Shown here piece after piece: positions 52,038-60,600 of a stretch of 64,000 nucleotides of DNA. Every line of letters starts with the position of its first letter. Positions within the stretch are counted from its first letter, which is position 1. The position numbers and the translations under genes are program-made. Where the stretch lies: the NCBI GenBank assembly GCA_019635435.1, contig JAHBZM010000001.1, forward strand, positions 2,480,001-2,544,000, given 5' to 3'. Below the pieces are notes generated by a model. It worked only from the letters and a program-made list of their open reading frames with translations, was not told the origin of the DNA and made no database searches. The stretch is from Ramlibacter sp. GTDB taxonomy: Bacteria > Pseudomonadota > Gammaproteobacteria > Burkholderiales > Burkholderiaceae_C.

Positions 52038-53314
52038 AAGTCCTTGTGATCGGTGGCGGCGGCCGTGAACACGCGCTGGCCTGGAAACTGGCGCAGTCGC
52101 CCCGGGTCCAGGCGGTCTATGTGGCGCCCGGCAATGGCGGCACGGCCCGCGACGACCGGCTGGAGAACATCGCCATCACCGACGTGGTGGCGCTGCGCGA
52201 GTGGGCCCTGGCGCAAAAGATCGGCCTCACCGTGGTCGGGCCTGAGGGCCCGCTGGCCGCGGGCGTGGTGGACGAGTTCCGGGCCCACGGGCTGCGGGTG
52301 TTCGGGCCAACCAAAGCTGCGGCCCAGCTGGAGAGCTCCAAGGCCTTTTCCAAGGCCTTCATGAAGCGCCACGGCATTCCCACGGCCGACTACGACACCT
52401 TTGCGGACCCGGTGGCGGCTCACGCCTACGTGGACAAGATGGGCGCGCCCATCGTGGTCAAGGCCGACGGCCTGGCGGCCGGCAAGGGCGTGGTGGTGGC
52501 CATGACGACGGCCGAAGCCCATGAAGCCATCGACTTCATGCTGCTGGACAACAAGCTGGGCGTCAGCCACAACGAGGGTGGGGCGCGGGTGGTGATCGAG
52601 GAGTTCCTGCAGGGCGAGGAGGCCAGCTTCATCGTGCTGTGCGACGGCAAGAACGTGACCGCGCTGGCCACCAGCCAGGACCACAAGCGCCTGCTGGACG
52701 CCGACCAGGGCCCCAACACGGGCGGCATGGGCGCCTATTCGCCCGCGCCCGTGGTCACGCCCGAGGTGCATGCGCGTGCGATGCGTGAAATCATCCTGCC
52801 CACCATCAAGGGCATGGAAAAAGACGGCATCCCGTTCACCGGCTTCCTGTACGCGGGCCTGATGATCGACGCGCAGGGCCGGCCCAGGACGCTGGAGTTC
52901 AACTGCCGCATGGGCGACCCCGAAACCCAGCCCATCATGATGCGGCTGAAGTCCGACCTGGTGGACGTGATGATGGCCGCCACCTCGGGCGGGCTGGACC
53001 AGATCGAACTGCAATGGGACCGCCGGCCCGCGCTGGGCGTGGTCATGGCCGCGCACGGCTACCCGCTCGCACCCCGCAAGGGCGACGCGATCACCGGCCT
53101 GCCCAGGGACACCGAGGACGCCGTGGTGTTCCATGCCGGCACGATGGAGCAGGACGGTGCCACGCTGACCTCGGGCGGACGCGTGCTGTGCGTGACCGCG
53201 CTGGGCGACTCGGTGCGCGCCGCGCAGCAGCGCGCCTACGAGGTGGCTGCGCAGATCCACTTCGATGGCGCCCAGTACCGCAAGGACATCGGCCACCGCG
53301 CGATCCGCGGCTGA
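52034..53314 (+). CDS. purD: Phosphoribosylamine-glycine ligase
   Basis: 426 residues. Second step of purine biosynthesis (PRA + glycine + ATP to GAR). ATP-grasp fold: KVLVIGGGGREHALAWKLAQS at the N-terminus, VVKADGLAAGKGVVVAM, GARVVIEEFLQGEEASF, SQDHKRLLDADQGPNTGGMGAYSPAP, FNCRMGDPETQ. All signature motifs are intact. Coupled to yebC. Confidence 0.97.
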   Translation: MKVLVIGGGGREHALAWKLAQSPRVQAVYVAPGNGGTARDDRLENIAITDVVALREWALAQKIGLTVVGPEGPLAAGVVDEFRAHGLRVFGPTKAAAQLESSKAFSKAFMKRHGIPTADYDTFADPVAAHAYVDKMGAPIVVKADGLAAGKGVVVAMTTAEAHEAIDFMLLDNKLGVSHNEGGARVVIEEFLQGEEASFIVLCDGKNVTALATSQDHKRLLDADQGPNTGGMGAYSPAPVVTPEVHARAMREIILPTIKGMEKDGIPFTGFLYAGLMIDAQGRPRTLEFNCRMGDPETQPIMMRLKSDLVDVMMAATSGGLDQIELQWDRRPALGVVMAAHGYPLAPRKGDAITGLPRDTEDAVVFHAGTMEQDGATLTSGGRVLCVTALGDSVRAAQQRAYEVAAQIHFDGAQYRKDIGHRAIRG

Positions 53315-53320
53315 ACCGGC

Positions 53321-53971
53321 TTGAATCCGGTCAGTGACTTTCCCCATCCCTACCCGCTGCAGTTCCAGGGCAGCCCCGTGGCCCGCGCGCTGCTGCGGCT
53401 GGCGGGCTGGCGCCTGGCATTTGACGGCCTGCCGGCCCTGCAGGGTGTCTTGATCGTCTACCCCCACACCAGCAACTGGGACTTCGTGGTGATGATCCTG
53501 GCCAAGTGGGCGCTGGGCGTGCCCGTGCGCTTCTGGGGCAAGGACCGGTTGTTCCGCATCCCGCTGTTTGGCCGCTGGCTGCGCTGGGTCGGCGGCGTGC
53601 CGGTGGACCGCGCCTCGCCCCACGGCGTCACGGGCCAGGCCGTGGCGATTTTTGCGCAGCGCCGGCGGGAGGGCCGCTACTTCTGGCTCGGGCTGGCGCC
53701 CGAGGGCACGCGCAAATACATCGCCGGCCTGCGCAGCGGCTTTTACCGCACGGCCCAGGGGGCCGGCGTGCCGATCGGGCTGGTGCGGCTGGACTATGCG
53801 CGGCGCGAGGTGCGCGCCCTCGATTTCATTCTGCCCAGCGGCGACGCCGATGCCGACCTGCGTCGCATGGCCCGGGTGTATGACGGCGTGGTGGGCCGCG
53901 TGCCGGCCAATGCCTCGCCGATCAAGCTGCTCGACGCCGCCGTGCCCCGGGCCGATACCATGGTGAAATGA
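53321..53971 (+). CDS. PlsC-type acyltransferase family protein
   Basis: 216 residues. Lysophospholipid acyltransferase family: YPHTSNWDFVV has the H-x4-D motif (His near 48), then RFWGKDRLFRIPLFGRWLRWVGGVPVDR, and LAPEGTRKY (the P-E-G-T-R motif). The only in-frame start between the purD stop and the conserved part is TTG at 53321 (no ATG), with GTG near 53377 as an alternative. Two to three amphipathic segments suggest the membrane surface. Substrate unknown. Confidence 0.87.
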   Translation: MNPVSDFPHPYPLQFQGSPVARALLRLAGWRLAFDGLPALQGVLIVYPHTSNWDFVVMILAKWALGVPVRFWGKDRLFRIPLFGRWLRWVGGVPVDRASPHGVTGQAVAIFAQRRREGRYFWLGLAPEGTRKYIAGLRSGFYRTAQGAGVPIGLVRLDYARREVRALDFILPSGDADADLRRMARVYDGVVGRVPANASPIKLLDAAVPRADTMVK

Positions 53972-53983
53972 CCCCTTGTTGAC

Positions 53984-54901
53984 ATGACTCCCACCAGCCC
54001 AGACACCGTCAGCGCCTGGCTGCTTGATTTGCAGCAGCGCATCACCCAGGCCATCAGCCAGGCCGATGGCTCGCCGTTCCTGACCGATGCCTGGGAAAAA
54101 GCCCCGGGCGAGGCCCTGCAGGGCCACGGCGTGACCATGATCCTGGAGGACGGCCCGCTGTTCGAGCGCGCGGGTTGCGGCTTTTCGCATGTGCGCGGCC
54201 CCCAGCTTCCGCCTTCGGCCACGCAGCACCGGCCCGAACTGGCCGGCGCGCCGTTCGAGGCCATGGGGGTGTCGCTGGTGTTCCATCCGCGCAACCCGTA
54301 CGTGCCCACGGTGCACATGAATGTCCGCATGCTCTCGGCCGCGCAGCCGGGGCAGCCGCCCGTGTGCTGGTTTGGCGGCGGCATGGACCTCACGCCGTAT
54401 TATGGGTTTGAGGAGGATGCGGTCCATTTCCATCGCAGCTGCCAGCAGGCGCTGGCGCCGTTTGGCGCCGACAAGTACCCGCGCTTCAAGACCTGGTGCG
54501 ACGAGTATTTCTACCTGAAGCACCGCGACGAGCAGCGCGGCGTGGGTGGCGTGTTCTTTGACGATTTCTCCGAGCTGGGCCCCGAGCGCAGCCTGGCCAT
54601 GATGCAGGCCGTGGGCGATGCCTTCATTCCTGCCTACCTGCCCATCGTGCAGCGCCGCCGGGACCTGCCTTGGGGCCCGCGCGAGCGCGAGTTCCAGACC
54701 TACCGCCGTGGGCGCTATGTGGAGTTCAACCTGGTCTGGGACCGTGGCACCCACTTCGGCCTGCAGTCGGGCGGGCGCACCGAGTCCATCCTTCTGTCCA
54801 TGCCACCGCTGGTGAGCTGGGCCTATCAGCGCCGGCCCGAACCCGGCTCGCCCGAAGAGGTGCTGACCACCCGGTTCCTGGTGCGACGGGAGTGGGTATG
54901 A
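53984..54901 (+). CDS. hemF: Oxygen-dependent coproporphyrinogen-III oxidase
   Basis: 305 residues. Aerobic haem synthesis step, coproporphyrinogen III to protoporphyrinogen IX. Typical signatures: AGCGFSHVRG, MGVSLVFHPRNPYVPTVHMNVR, FGGGMDLTPYYGFEEDAVHFH, GVGGVFFDDFSE, FQTYRRGRYVEFNLVWDRGT. Its stop overlaps nadD by ATGA. Confidence 0.97.
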   Translation: MTPTSPDTVSAWLLDLQQRITQAISQADGSPFLTDAWEKAPGEALQGHGVTMILEDGPLFERAGCGFSHVRGPQLPPSATQHRPELAGAPFEAMGVSLVFHPRNPYVPTVHMNVRMLSAAQPGQPPVCWFGGGMDLTPYYGFEEDAVHFHRSCQQALAPFGADKYPRFKTWCDEYFYLKHRDEQRGVGGVFFDDFSELGPERSLAMMQAVGDAFIPAYLPIVQRRRDLPWGPREREFQTYRRGRYVEFNLVWDRGTHFGLQSGGRTESILLSMPPLVSWAYQRRPEPGSPEEVLTTRFLVRREWV

Positions 54902-55515
54902 GCGCGGCTGGCGCCATGCCCCGGCGCCTGGGCATGTTTGGCGGGGCGTTTGACCCGCCCCACAATGCCCATGTGGCGCTGGCCCGGGCGGCGGTGGAGC
55001 AGCTGGGGCTGGACGAGTTGCGCATCTTCCCGACCGGGCAGGCCTGGCACAAGGCGCGTGAGCTCTCGGCCAAGCAGCACCGCCTGGCGATGGCGCAACT
55101 GGCCTTTGCCGACGTGCCGAACGCCACCGTGGACGGGCGCGAGCTGCAGCGGTCGGGCTTGACCTACACCATCGACACCCTGCGCGAGCTGCGCCAGGAG
55201 TTTCCCGGGGCCGAATTGCTGCTGGTGATCGGCGCCGACCAGGCCGAAGCCCTGCACAGCTGGCGCGAAAGCGCCGAAATCGCGCGGATTGCTACCATTT
55301 CAATAGCGGAACGTGCCCGCCCGACGGGGACTCCAGGCACTTTTGATGCCTCAAGGCTGCCTCCGGGGCGGCTGGAGCCGGTGGAACTGCCGCCCATGCC
55401 CTTCAGTTCCACCGAAATCCGCGCGCGTGCCGCCGCGGGCAAAGGGATCGACCATCTGGTTCCGGCGACCGTAGCACGTTATATTGAACACCATCACCTT
55501 TACCAATCTCCCTGA
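54898..55515 (+). CDS. nadD: Nicotinate-nucleotide adenylyltransferase
   Basis: 205 residues. Makes deamido-NAD in NAD synthesis. GMFGGAFDPPHNAHVALAR (nucleotide-binding H-x-G-H-type motif), WHKARELSAKQHRLAM, TYTIDTLRELR, LLVIGADQAEALHSWRESAEIARIA and PFSSTEIRARAAAGKGI. Between WRESAEIARIA and LEPVELPPMPFSSTEIR about twenty residues are encoded by repeat copy C, so a loop has been replaced or extended in frame. Confidence 0.95.
   Translation: MSAAGAMPRRLGMFGGAFDPPHNAHVALARAAVEQLGLDELRIFPTGQAWHKARELSAKQHRLAMAQLAFADVPNATVDGRELQRSGLTYTIDTLRELRQEFPGAELLLVIGADQAEALHSWRESAEIARIATISIAERARPTGTPGTFDASRLPPGRLEPVELPPMPFSSTEIRARAAAGKGIDHLVPATVARYIEHHHLYQSP
55288..55351. repeat. Short dispersed repeat, copy C (inside nadD)
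   Basis: Hairpin GCTACCATTTCAATAGC, then CGTGCCCGCC, GGGGACTCCAGGCACTTTTG. Same order as copies A and B; translated in frame as IATISIAERARPTGTPGTFD within NadD. Confidence 0.65.
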
Positions 55516-56144
55516 TGACCACTGAAACTGCCGCCAAAAAAGACATCCAGAAACTCCAGCGAGCCATCATCGATGGCCTGGAGGACGTGAAAGCGCAGGA
55601 CATCCAGGTTTTCAACACCGAGCATCTGTCGCCGCTGTTCGAGCGGGTGATCATTGCCTCGGGCACCTCCAACCGCCAGACCAAGGCCCTGTCGGCCAGC
55701 GTGCGCGACGCCGTGCGCGAGGCGGGCTTTGGCAAGCCGCGCATCGAGGGCGAGGACAACGGCGAATGGATCATCGTGGACTGCGGCGCGGCCGTGGTGC
55801 ACATCATGCAGCCGGTGATCCGCCAGTACTACCACCTTGAGGAGATCTGGGGCGACAAGCCCGTGCGCCTCAAATTCGGCTCGGCCAAGCCGGCCGTGGC
55901 CGCCGAGCCCGAGAAGGCGCCCGCCAAAAAGGCCCCGGAGAAAACCACGCTGCGCCGCAGCAGCGCGGCCAAGACCGCCGTGAAGGCGGCCGAGCAGGCC
56001 GCCAAGGCGCCAGCGAAAAAGGCCACGGGCAAAAGGCCTCCCGCGCGGGGCGCTGGGGCCAGCAAGACGACCAAGAAGGTCGTGGTCGGCAAGGCCCCCG
56101 CCAAAAAGGCCGCAGCCAAGAAGGCGCCCGCCCGCAAGGCATGA
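55515..56144 (+). CDS. rsfS: Ribosome silencing factor RsfS with a long basic tail
   Basis: 209 residues. Residues 1-115 are the RsfS domain that binds ribosomal protein uL14 and blocks subunit joining: KDIQVFNTEHLSPLFERVIIASGTSNRQTKAL, EDNGEWIIVDCGAAVVHIMQPVIRQYYHLEEIWGD. The remaining 90 residues are a Lys/Ala/Pro-rich tail (AKKAPEKTT, KKATGKRPPARG, KAPAKKAAAKKAPARKA) like histone H1 or bacterial H1-like proteins; family members usually end near residue 110-130. TGATG overlap with nadD. Confidence 0.95.
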   Translation: MTTETAAKKDIQKLQRAIIDGLEDVKAQDIQVFNTEHLSPLFERVIIASGTSNRQTKALSASVRDAVREAGFGKPRIEGEDNGEWIIVDCGAAVVHIMQPVIRQYYHLEEIWGDKPVRLKFGSAKPAVAAEPEKAPAKKAPEKTTLRRSSAAKTAVKAAEQAAKAPAKKATGKRPPARGAGASKTTKKVVVGKAPAKKAAAKKAPARKA

Positions 56145-56608
56145 AGCTGTTTGTCGTGGCCGTGGGGCAGCGTGTGCCCGACTGGGCACAGACCGCCTGG
56201 GACGACTACGCCAAGCGCTTCCCGCCCGAGCTGCGGGTGGAACTCAAGGCAGTCAAGACCGAGCCACGCGGCTCGAAGACGCTGGAAACCCTCTACGCGG
56301 CCGAACGCGAACGCATTGAGGCCGCCATTCCGCGCGGTGCGCGCGTGGTGGCGCTGGACGAGCGCGGCACCGCGCTGACCACCCGGGCGCTGGCCGGCAA
56401 GCTCAAGGCCTGGCAGCTTGAGGCCGACGACGTGGCACTGGTCATTGGCGGGCCCGACGGGCTGGACCCGGCCTTCCGCGAGGCGGCGCACGAACGCATC
56501 CGCCTGTCGGACCTGACGCTGCCGCACGCCATGGTGCGGGTGCTGCTGGTCGAGCAGCTGTACCGCGCCTGGTCCATCAACGCCAACCATCCCTATCACC
56601 GTGAGTGA
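56141..56608 (+). CDS. rlmH: 23S rRNA (pseudouridine1915-N3)-methyltransferase RlmH
   Basis: 155 residues, the standard size for this SPOUT methyltransferase. MKLFVVAVGQRVPDW at the N-terminus, VALDERGTALTTRALAGKL, VALVIGGPDGLDPAFREAA (SAM-knot region), LSDLTLPHAMVRVLLVEQLYRAWSINANHPYHRE at the C-terminus (diagnostic part HPYHRE). Overlaps rsfS by ATGA and maf by 8 bp. Confidence 0.97.
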   Translation: MKLFVVAVGQRVPDWAQTAWDDYAKRFPPELRVELKAVKTEPRGSKTLETLYAAERERIEAAIPRGARVVALDERGTALTTRALAGKLKAWQLEADDVALVIGGPDGLDPAFREAAHERIRLSDLTLPHAMVRVLLVEQLYRAWSINANHPYHRE

Positions 56609-57203
56609 ATTCATCTACCTGGCCTCCCAGAGCCCGCGCCGGCGCCAGTTGCTGGAGCAGCTGGGCGTGCGCTACGAGCTGCTGCTGCCGGACGCCGATG
56701 AGGACGCAGAGGGCATGGAGGCCGTGCTGCCGGGCGAGGCCCCGGCCCGCTATGTGCAGCGCGTGACCGGCCTGAAGCTGGATGCGGCCGTGCAGCGCCT
56801 GCGCCGGCGCCAGCTGCCGGCGGCGCCCATCCTGTGCTCCGACACCACGGTGGCGCGTGGCCTGGCGATCTACGGCAAGCCCGCCGATGCGGCCGACGCC
56901 AGGCGCATGCTGCGGGCGCTGGCGGGCACCACGCACCGCGTGCTGACGGCCGTGGCCGTGCAGCGCGGGGCCCGCCGGCTGCAGGCGCTCAGCGACTCGC
57001 GCGTGACCTTCAGCGAGCTGACGCCCGCGCAAATCCGGCGCTACGTGGACGGTGGCGAGCCCATGGGCAAGGCCGGCGCGTACGCGGTGCAGGGCGCGGC
57101 GGCGGCCTTCATTTCGCGGATCAGCGGCAGCTACTCTGGCATCATGGGCCTGCCGATGTTTGAGACAGCGCAGTTGCTGCGCGCAAGCGGCTTCAAAATC
57201 TAG
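56601..57203 (+). CDS. maf: Maf family nucleoside triphosphate pyrophosphatase
   Basis: 200 residues. Hydrolyses dTTP/UTP or modified NTPs to the monophosphate. YLASQSPRRRQLLEQLGVRYELLLPDADED at the N-terminus, ILCSDTTVARG (Asp motif), GTTHRVLTAVAV, YVDGGEPMGKAGAYAVQGAAAAFI. GTG start at 56601 overlapping rlmH by 8 bp. The usual rlmH-maf-rng order. Confidence 0.96.
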   Translation: MSEFIYLASQSPRRRQLLEQLGVRYELLLPDADEDAEGMEAVLPGEAPARYVQRVTGLKLDAAVQRLRRRQLPAAPILCSDTTVARGLAIYGKPADAADARRMLRALAGTTHRVLTAVAVQRGARRLQALSDSRVTFSELTPAQIRRYVDGGEPMGKAGAYAVQGAAAAFISRISGSYSGIMGLPMFETAQLLRASGFKI

Positions 57204-57209
57204 AAAAAA

Positions 57210-58685
57210 ATGCAGCAGGACATCCTGATCAACTGGTCGCCCCAGGAAACACGCGTTGCCGTGGTGGAAAACGGCGCGGTGCAGGAACTGCACGTCGAAC
57301 GCACGCTGGAGCGTGGCCTGGTGGGCAATGTCTACCTGGGCAAGGTGGCGCGCGTGCTGCCGGGCATGCAGTCGGCCTTCATCGACATCGGGCTGGAGCG
57401 CGCCGCCTTCCTGCACGTGGCCGATGTCTGGCACCGTCACCCCGACGGCGAGCCGCCGGGCCTGGTCAAGGCCACGCAGCCCACGGTGCCCATTGAAAAG
57501 CAGGTGTTCGAGGGCCAGTCGCTGATGGTCCAGGTCATCAAGGACCCAATCGGCACCAAGGGCGCGCGCCTGTCGACCCAGATCAGCGTGGCCGGGCGCC
57601 TGCTGGTGTTCTTGCCGCAGGACGACCATGTGGGGGTGTCGCAGAAAATCCCGCCCGATCAGCGCGACGCGCTGCGCGCCCGGCTGCAGGCCATTGTGGG
57701 CGAGCAGGGCGGGGGCTTCATCCTGCGCACCAACGGGGAAGACGCCACCGATGCCGAGCTGGCCGAGGACGTGGCCTACCTGCGCAAGGCCTGGGCCCGG
57801 ATCAAGGAGGCGTCCACCCGGCTGCCCGCAACCTCGCTGCTGCACCAGGACCTGAGCCTGCTGCAGCGCGTGCTGCGCGACCTGGTCAGCGAAGAGACCC
57901 AGACCATCCGGCTGGATTCGCGCGAGCAGTTCGACCTGTTGATGGCATTTGGCCGCGAGTTCATGCCGGCGGCGGCCGGCCGCCTGCAGCTGTACAAGGG
58001 CGAGCGGCCGATTTTCGACCTGTATTCGATCGACGACGAAATCGCCAGGGCGCTGGGCCGGCGCGTGGACCTGAAGTCCGGCGGGTACGTGATCGTGGAC
58101 CAGACCGAGGCGCTTACCACGGTGGATGTGAACACCGGCGGCTATGTGGGCGCGCGCAATTTCGACGACACCATCTTCAAGACCAACCTGGAGGCCGCCG
58201 GCGCCATCGCGCGGCAGCTGCGCCTGCGCAATCTGGGCGGCATCATCATCGTGGACTTCATCGACATGGTGCGCGAGGACCACCGCGAGGCGGTGCTGGC
58301 CGAGTTCCGCAAACAGCTTGCGCGCGACCGGGTCAAGACCATGGCTGGCGGGTTCTCGCACCTGGGGCTGGTGGAGATGACGCGCAAGCGCACCCGCGAG
58401 TCGCTGGCCCACATGCTGTGCGAGCCCTGCGAGGCCTGCCAGGGCAAGGGCAGCGTCAAGACCGCGCGCAGCGTGGGCTACGACATCCTGCGCGAGATTC
58501 TGCGCGAGGCCCGCCAGTTCAACCCGCGCGAGTTCCGGGTGGTGGCCTCGCCGCGCGTGGTGGAGCTGTTCCTGGACGAGGAAAGCCAGCACCTGGCGGG
58601 GCTGTCGGACTTCATCGGCAAGCCCATCTCGCTGCAAAGCGAGAGCGCCATGGGGCCGGAGCAGTACGATATCGTTCTTCTGTGA
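57210..58685 (+). CDS. rng: Ribonuclease G
   Basis: 491 residues. Endoribonuclease that trims the 16S rRNA 5' end and degrades some mRNAs. S1 domain near 38-130 (NVYLGKVARVLPGMQSAFIDIGLERAAFLHV), RNase H-like and DNase I-like parts with the metal-binding ALTTVDVNTGGYVG and IIIVDFIDMVREDHR (Asp residues), zinc-link cysteines in CEPCEACQGKG. No long C-terminal degradosome scaffold, so it is RNase G rather than RNase E. End of the housekeeping operon. Confidence 0.97.
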   Translation: MQQDILINWSPQETRVAVVENGAVQELHVERTLERGLVGNVYLGKVARVLPGMQSAFIDIGLERAAFLHVADVWHRHPDGEPPGLVKATQPTVPIEKQVFEGQSLMVQVIKDPIGTKGARLSTQISVAGRLLVFLPQDDHVGVSQKIPPDQRDALRARLQAIVGEQGGGFILRTNGEDATDAELAEDVAYLRKAWARIKEASTRLPATSLLHQDLSLLQRVLRDLVSEETQTIRLDSREQFDLLMAFGREFMPAAAGRLQLYKGERPIFDLYSIDDEIARALGRRVDLKSGGYVIVDQTEALTTVDVNTGGYVGARNFDDTIFKTNLEAAGAIARQLRLRNLGGIIIVDFIDMVREDHREAVLAEFRKQLARDRVKTMAGGFSHLGLVEMTRKRTRESLAHMLCEPCEACQGKGSVKTARSVGYDILREILREARQFNPREFRVVASPRVVELFLDEESQHLAGLSDFIGKPISLQSESAMGPEQYDIVLL

Positions 58686-58735
58686 GCCCTGCGGGCGCGC
58701 CTCGAGGCAGCCCGCCAGACCGTGACCGTTGCCGC

Positions 58736-59470
58736 ATGCCGCGCCCTCCGATCCCCATCCTGACCTACCACCAGGTGGACCAGCCGCCGCCGCGCGGCAC
58801 CCCCTACCGCAGCCTGGTGGTGTCGCCCGGCGCATTCGCACGGCAGATGGCCCTGCTCAGGCTGCTGGGCTACCGGGGGTTGTCGATGAGCGCGCTCATG
58901 CCCTACCTGGCCGGTGAACAGCAGGGCCGGGTGGTGGGCATCACCTTTGACGACGGCTATGTGAACAACCTCGAACACGCGCTGCCGGTGCTGCAGCGCC
59001 ACGGCTTCTCCGCCACCTGCTATGTCGTGAGTGGCCAGCTGGGCGGCAGCAACGTCTGGGACCTGCCCAAGGGGGTGCCGGCCAAACCGCTGATGGACGT
59101 GACCCATCTGCGCAATTGGATCGCGGGGGGCCAGGAGGTTGGCGCGCACACGCGCAACCATGTGGACCTCACCGCACTGGGGGATGCGGCCGCGCGTGAG
59201 GAGATCGCGGCCTGCAAGCTTGACCTTGAGCCGTTCCTGGGGGTGGAGCTGCAACAGTTCTGCTACCCCTACGGCCACCACCGGCCCGAACATGCGGCCA
59301 TGGTGCGCGAGGCGGGTTACGCCGCGGCCACCACCACGCGTCGCGGCCGGTCGATGGCGGCCGACCCGGCCTGGGCGCTGCCGCGGGTGCCTGTGCATCA
59401 GTCGACCACGCTGCCGCTGTTCTGGGCCAAGATCGCCACGGCCTACGAAGACCGCCGCCGCGACGCATGA
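58736..59470 (+). CDS. Polysaccharide deacetylase family protein
   Basis: 244 residues. NodB-homology deacetylase, probably acting on N-acetylated sugars. ILTYHQVD near the N-terminus, GITFDDGYVNN (motif 1, metal Asp-Asp), GAHTRNHVDLTAL (H-x3-H), CYPYGHH and the C-terminal RVPVHQS. Start chosen at 58736 as the first in-frame ATG after rng. Overlaps the GT4 gene by ATGA, so the pair acts together on a surface polysaccharide. Confidence 0.9.
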   Translation: MPRPPIPILTYHQVDQPPPRGTPYRSLVVSPGAFARQMALLRLLGYRGLSMSALMPYLAGEQQGRVVGITFDDGYVNNLEHALPVLQRHGFSATCYVVSGQLGGSNVWDLPKGVPAKPLMDVTHLRNWIAGGQEVGAHTRNHVDLTALGDAAAREEIAACKLDLEPFLGVELQQFCYPYGHHRPEHAAMVREAGYAAATTTRRGRSMAADPAWALPRVPVHQSTTLPLFWAKIATAYEDRRRDA

Positions 59471-60600
59471 GGATCGCCGTCCTGAACCGCGTCTTTGCCA
59501 CCACTGGGGGCGGGGCCGAGAGCTATTCCATCGCGCTGGTCGAGCAGCTGGCGCAGCGCCATGACGTGCATGTGTTTGCCCAGCAGATCGACCATGCCTG
59601 GCCGGGTGTGACCTACCACCGCGTGTCATGCCCGCTGGCCAGGCCGCGCTGGATCAACCAGCTCTGGTACGCGCTGGCCACCTGGCGCGCCACGCGCAGC
59701 GGCTTTGATGTGGTGCATTCCCATGAGAACACCTGGCACGGCCGCGTGCAGACCATTCACGTCAAGCCCGTGCGGCACAACCTGCTGGTGGGCCGCACGG
59801 GGGTGCGCCGAGCGCTGGCCTGGCTGAAGATCGCCCTGAGCCCGCGGCTGCTGACCTATGTGGCGCTGGAAGCCGCACGCTTCAGGGCCCGGCCGGGCCA
59901 GCAGGTGGTGGTGACGTCGGCCAACCTGCGCGCCGAGGTGCTGCAGGCCTACCCGCATGCGCAGCCACGGGTCGCCATCGTCACGCCGGGTGTGACCCTG
60001 CCCGGGCCGGGGCTCTCGCAGGCCGAGGCCCGCCAGGCCCTGGGCTTGCCGGCACAGGGCCGGCTGCTGCTGTTCGTCGCCAACGACTATGCGCGCAAGG
60101 GGCTGGACGGACTGCTGCAGGCGCTGTGCGGGCTGCCGGGCGACGTGTCGCTGGCAGTGGTGGGCAACCCGTCAGGCATTGCGGCCTTTGAGGCGCGCGC
60201 AAGGGCGCTGGGTGTGGCGGGCCGCGTGCACTTTCTGGGAGCGCTGAAAAGCGTGGACCCGGCCTACCGCGCCGCTGACCTGCTGGTGCACCCCACGTTC
60301 GAGGACACCTTTGCCATGGTGGTGCTGGAAGCCATGGCCCATGGCCTGCCCGTGGTGGTGAGTGGGGCCGCGTTCTGCGGCATCGCCAGCTTGCTGGCCG
60401 ATGGCGAGAATGCCCTGTTGCTGGACGACCCGCGTGATGCGGCCGCCATCGCGGCCGCGCTGGGCCGCCTGCTTGGGGATCCGCTGCTGGCCAGCCGCCT
60501 GGGCGCGCAGGCGCTGGCCTTTGCCCGGCAACACGACTGGGCCGCCGCGGCCCGGGCCTGCGAGCAGCTCTACGCCGCGAGCCTCAGGCCACCAGCTTGA
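59467..60600 (+). CDS. Glycosyltransferase family 4 protein
   Basis: 377 residues, GT-B fold. IAVLNRVFATTGGGAESYSIALVEQLA at the N-terminus, FDVVHSHENTWHGRVQTIHVKPVRHN in the acceptor domain; LLLFVANDYARKGLDGLLQAL and LLVHPTFEDTFAMVVLEAMAHGLPVVVS in the donor domain, with the E-x7-E motif (EDTFAMVVLE). Probably LPS or capsule synthesis. Its last 17 bases overlap the convergent GT2 gene. Confidence 0.93.
   Translation: MRIAVLNRVFATTGGGAESYSIALVEQLAQRHDVHVFAQQIDHAWPGVTYHRVSCPLARPRWINQLWYALATWRATRSGFDVVHSHENTWHGRVQTIHVKPVRHNLLVGRTGVRRALAWLKIALSPRLLTYVALEAARFRARPGQQVVVTSANLRAEVLQAYPHAQPRVAIVTPGVTLPGPGLSQAEARQALGLPAQGRLLLFVANDYARKGLDGLLQALCGLPGDVSLAVVGNPSGIAAFEARARALGVAGRVHFLGALKSVDPAYRAADLLVHPTFEDTFAMVVLEAMAHGLPVVVSGAAFCGIASLLADGENALLLDDPRDAAAIAAALGRLLGDPLLASRLGAQALAFARQHDWAAAARACEQLYAASLRPPA

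Noticed and set aside
51839..54754. Open frame of more than 900 codons antisense to purD, the acyltransferase gene and hemF
   Set aside because: Very long but composition-driven; three well-supported genes occupy the opposite strand.
56577..58841. Open frame of 754 codons antisense to maf and rng
   Set aside because: Same composition effect; no homology visible.
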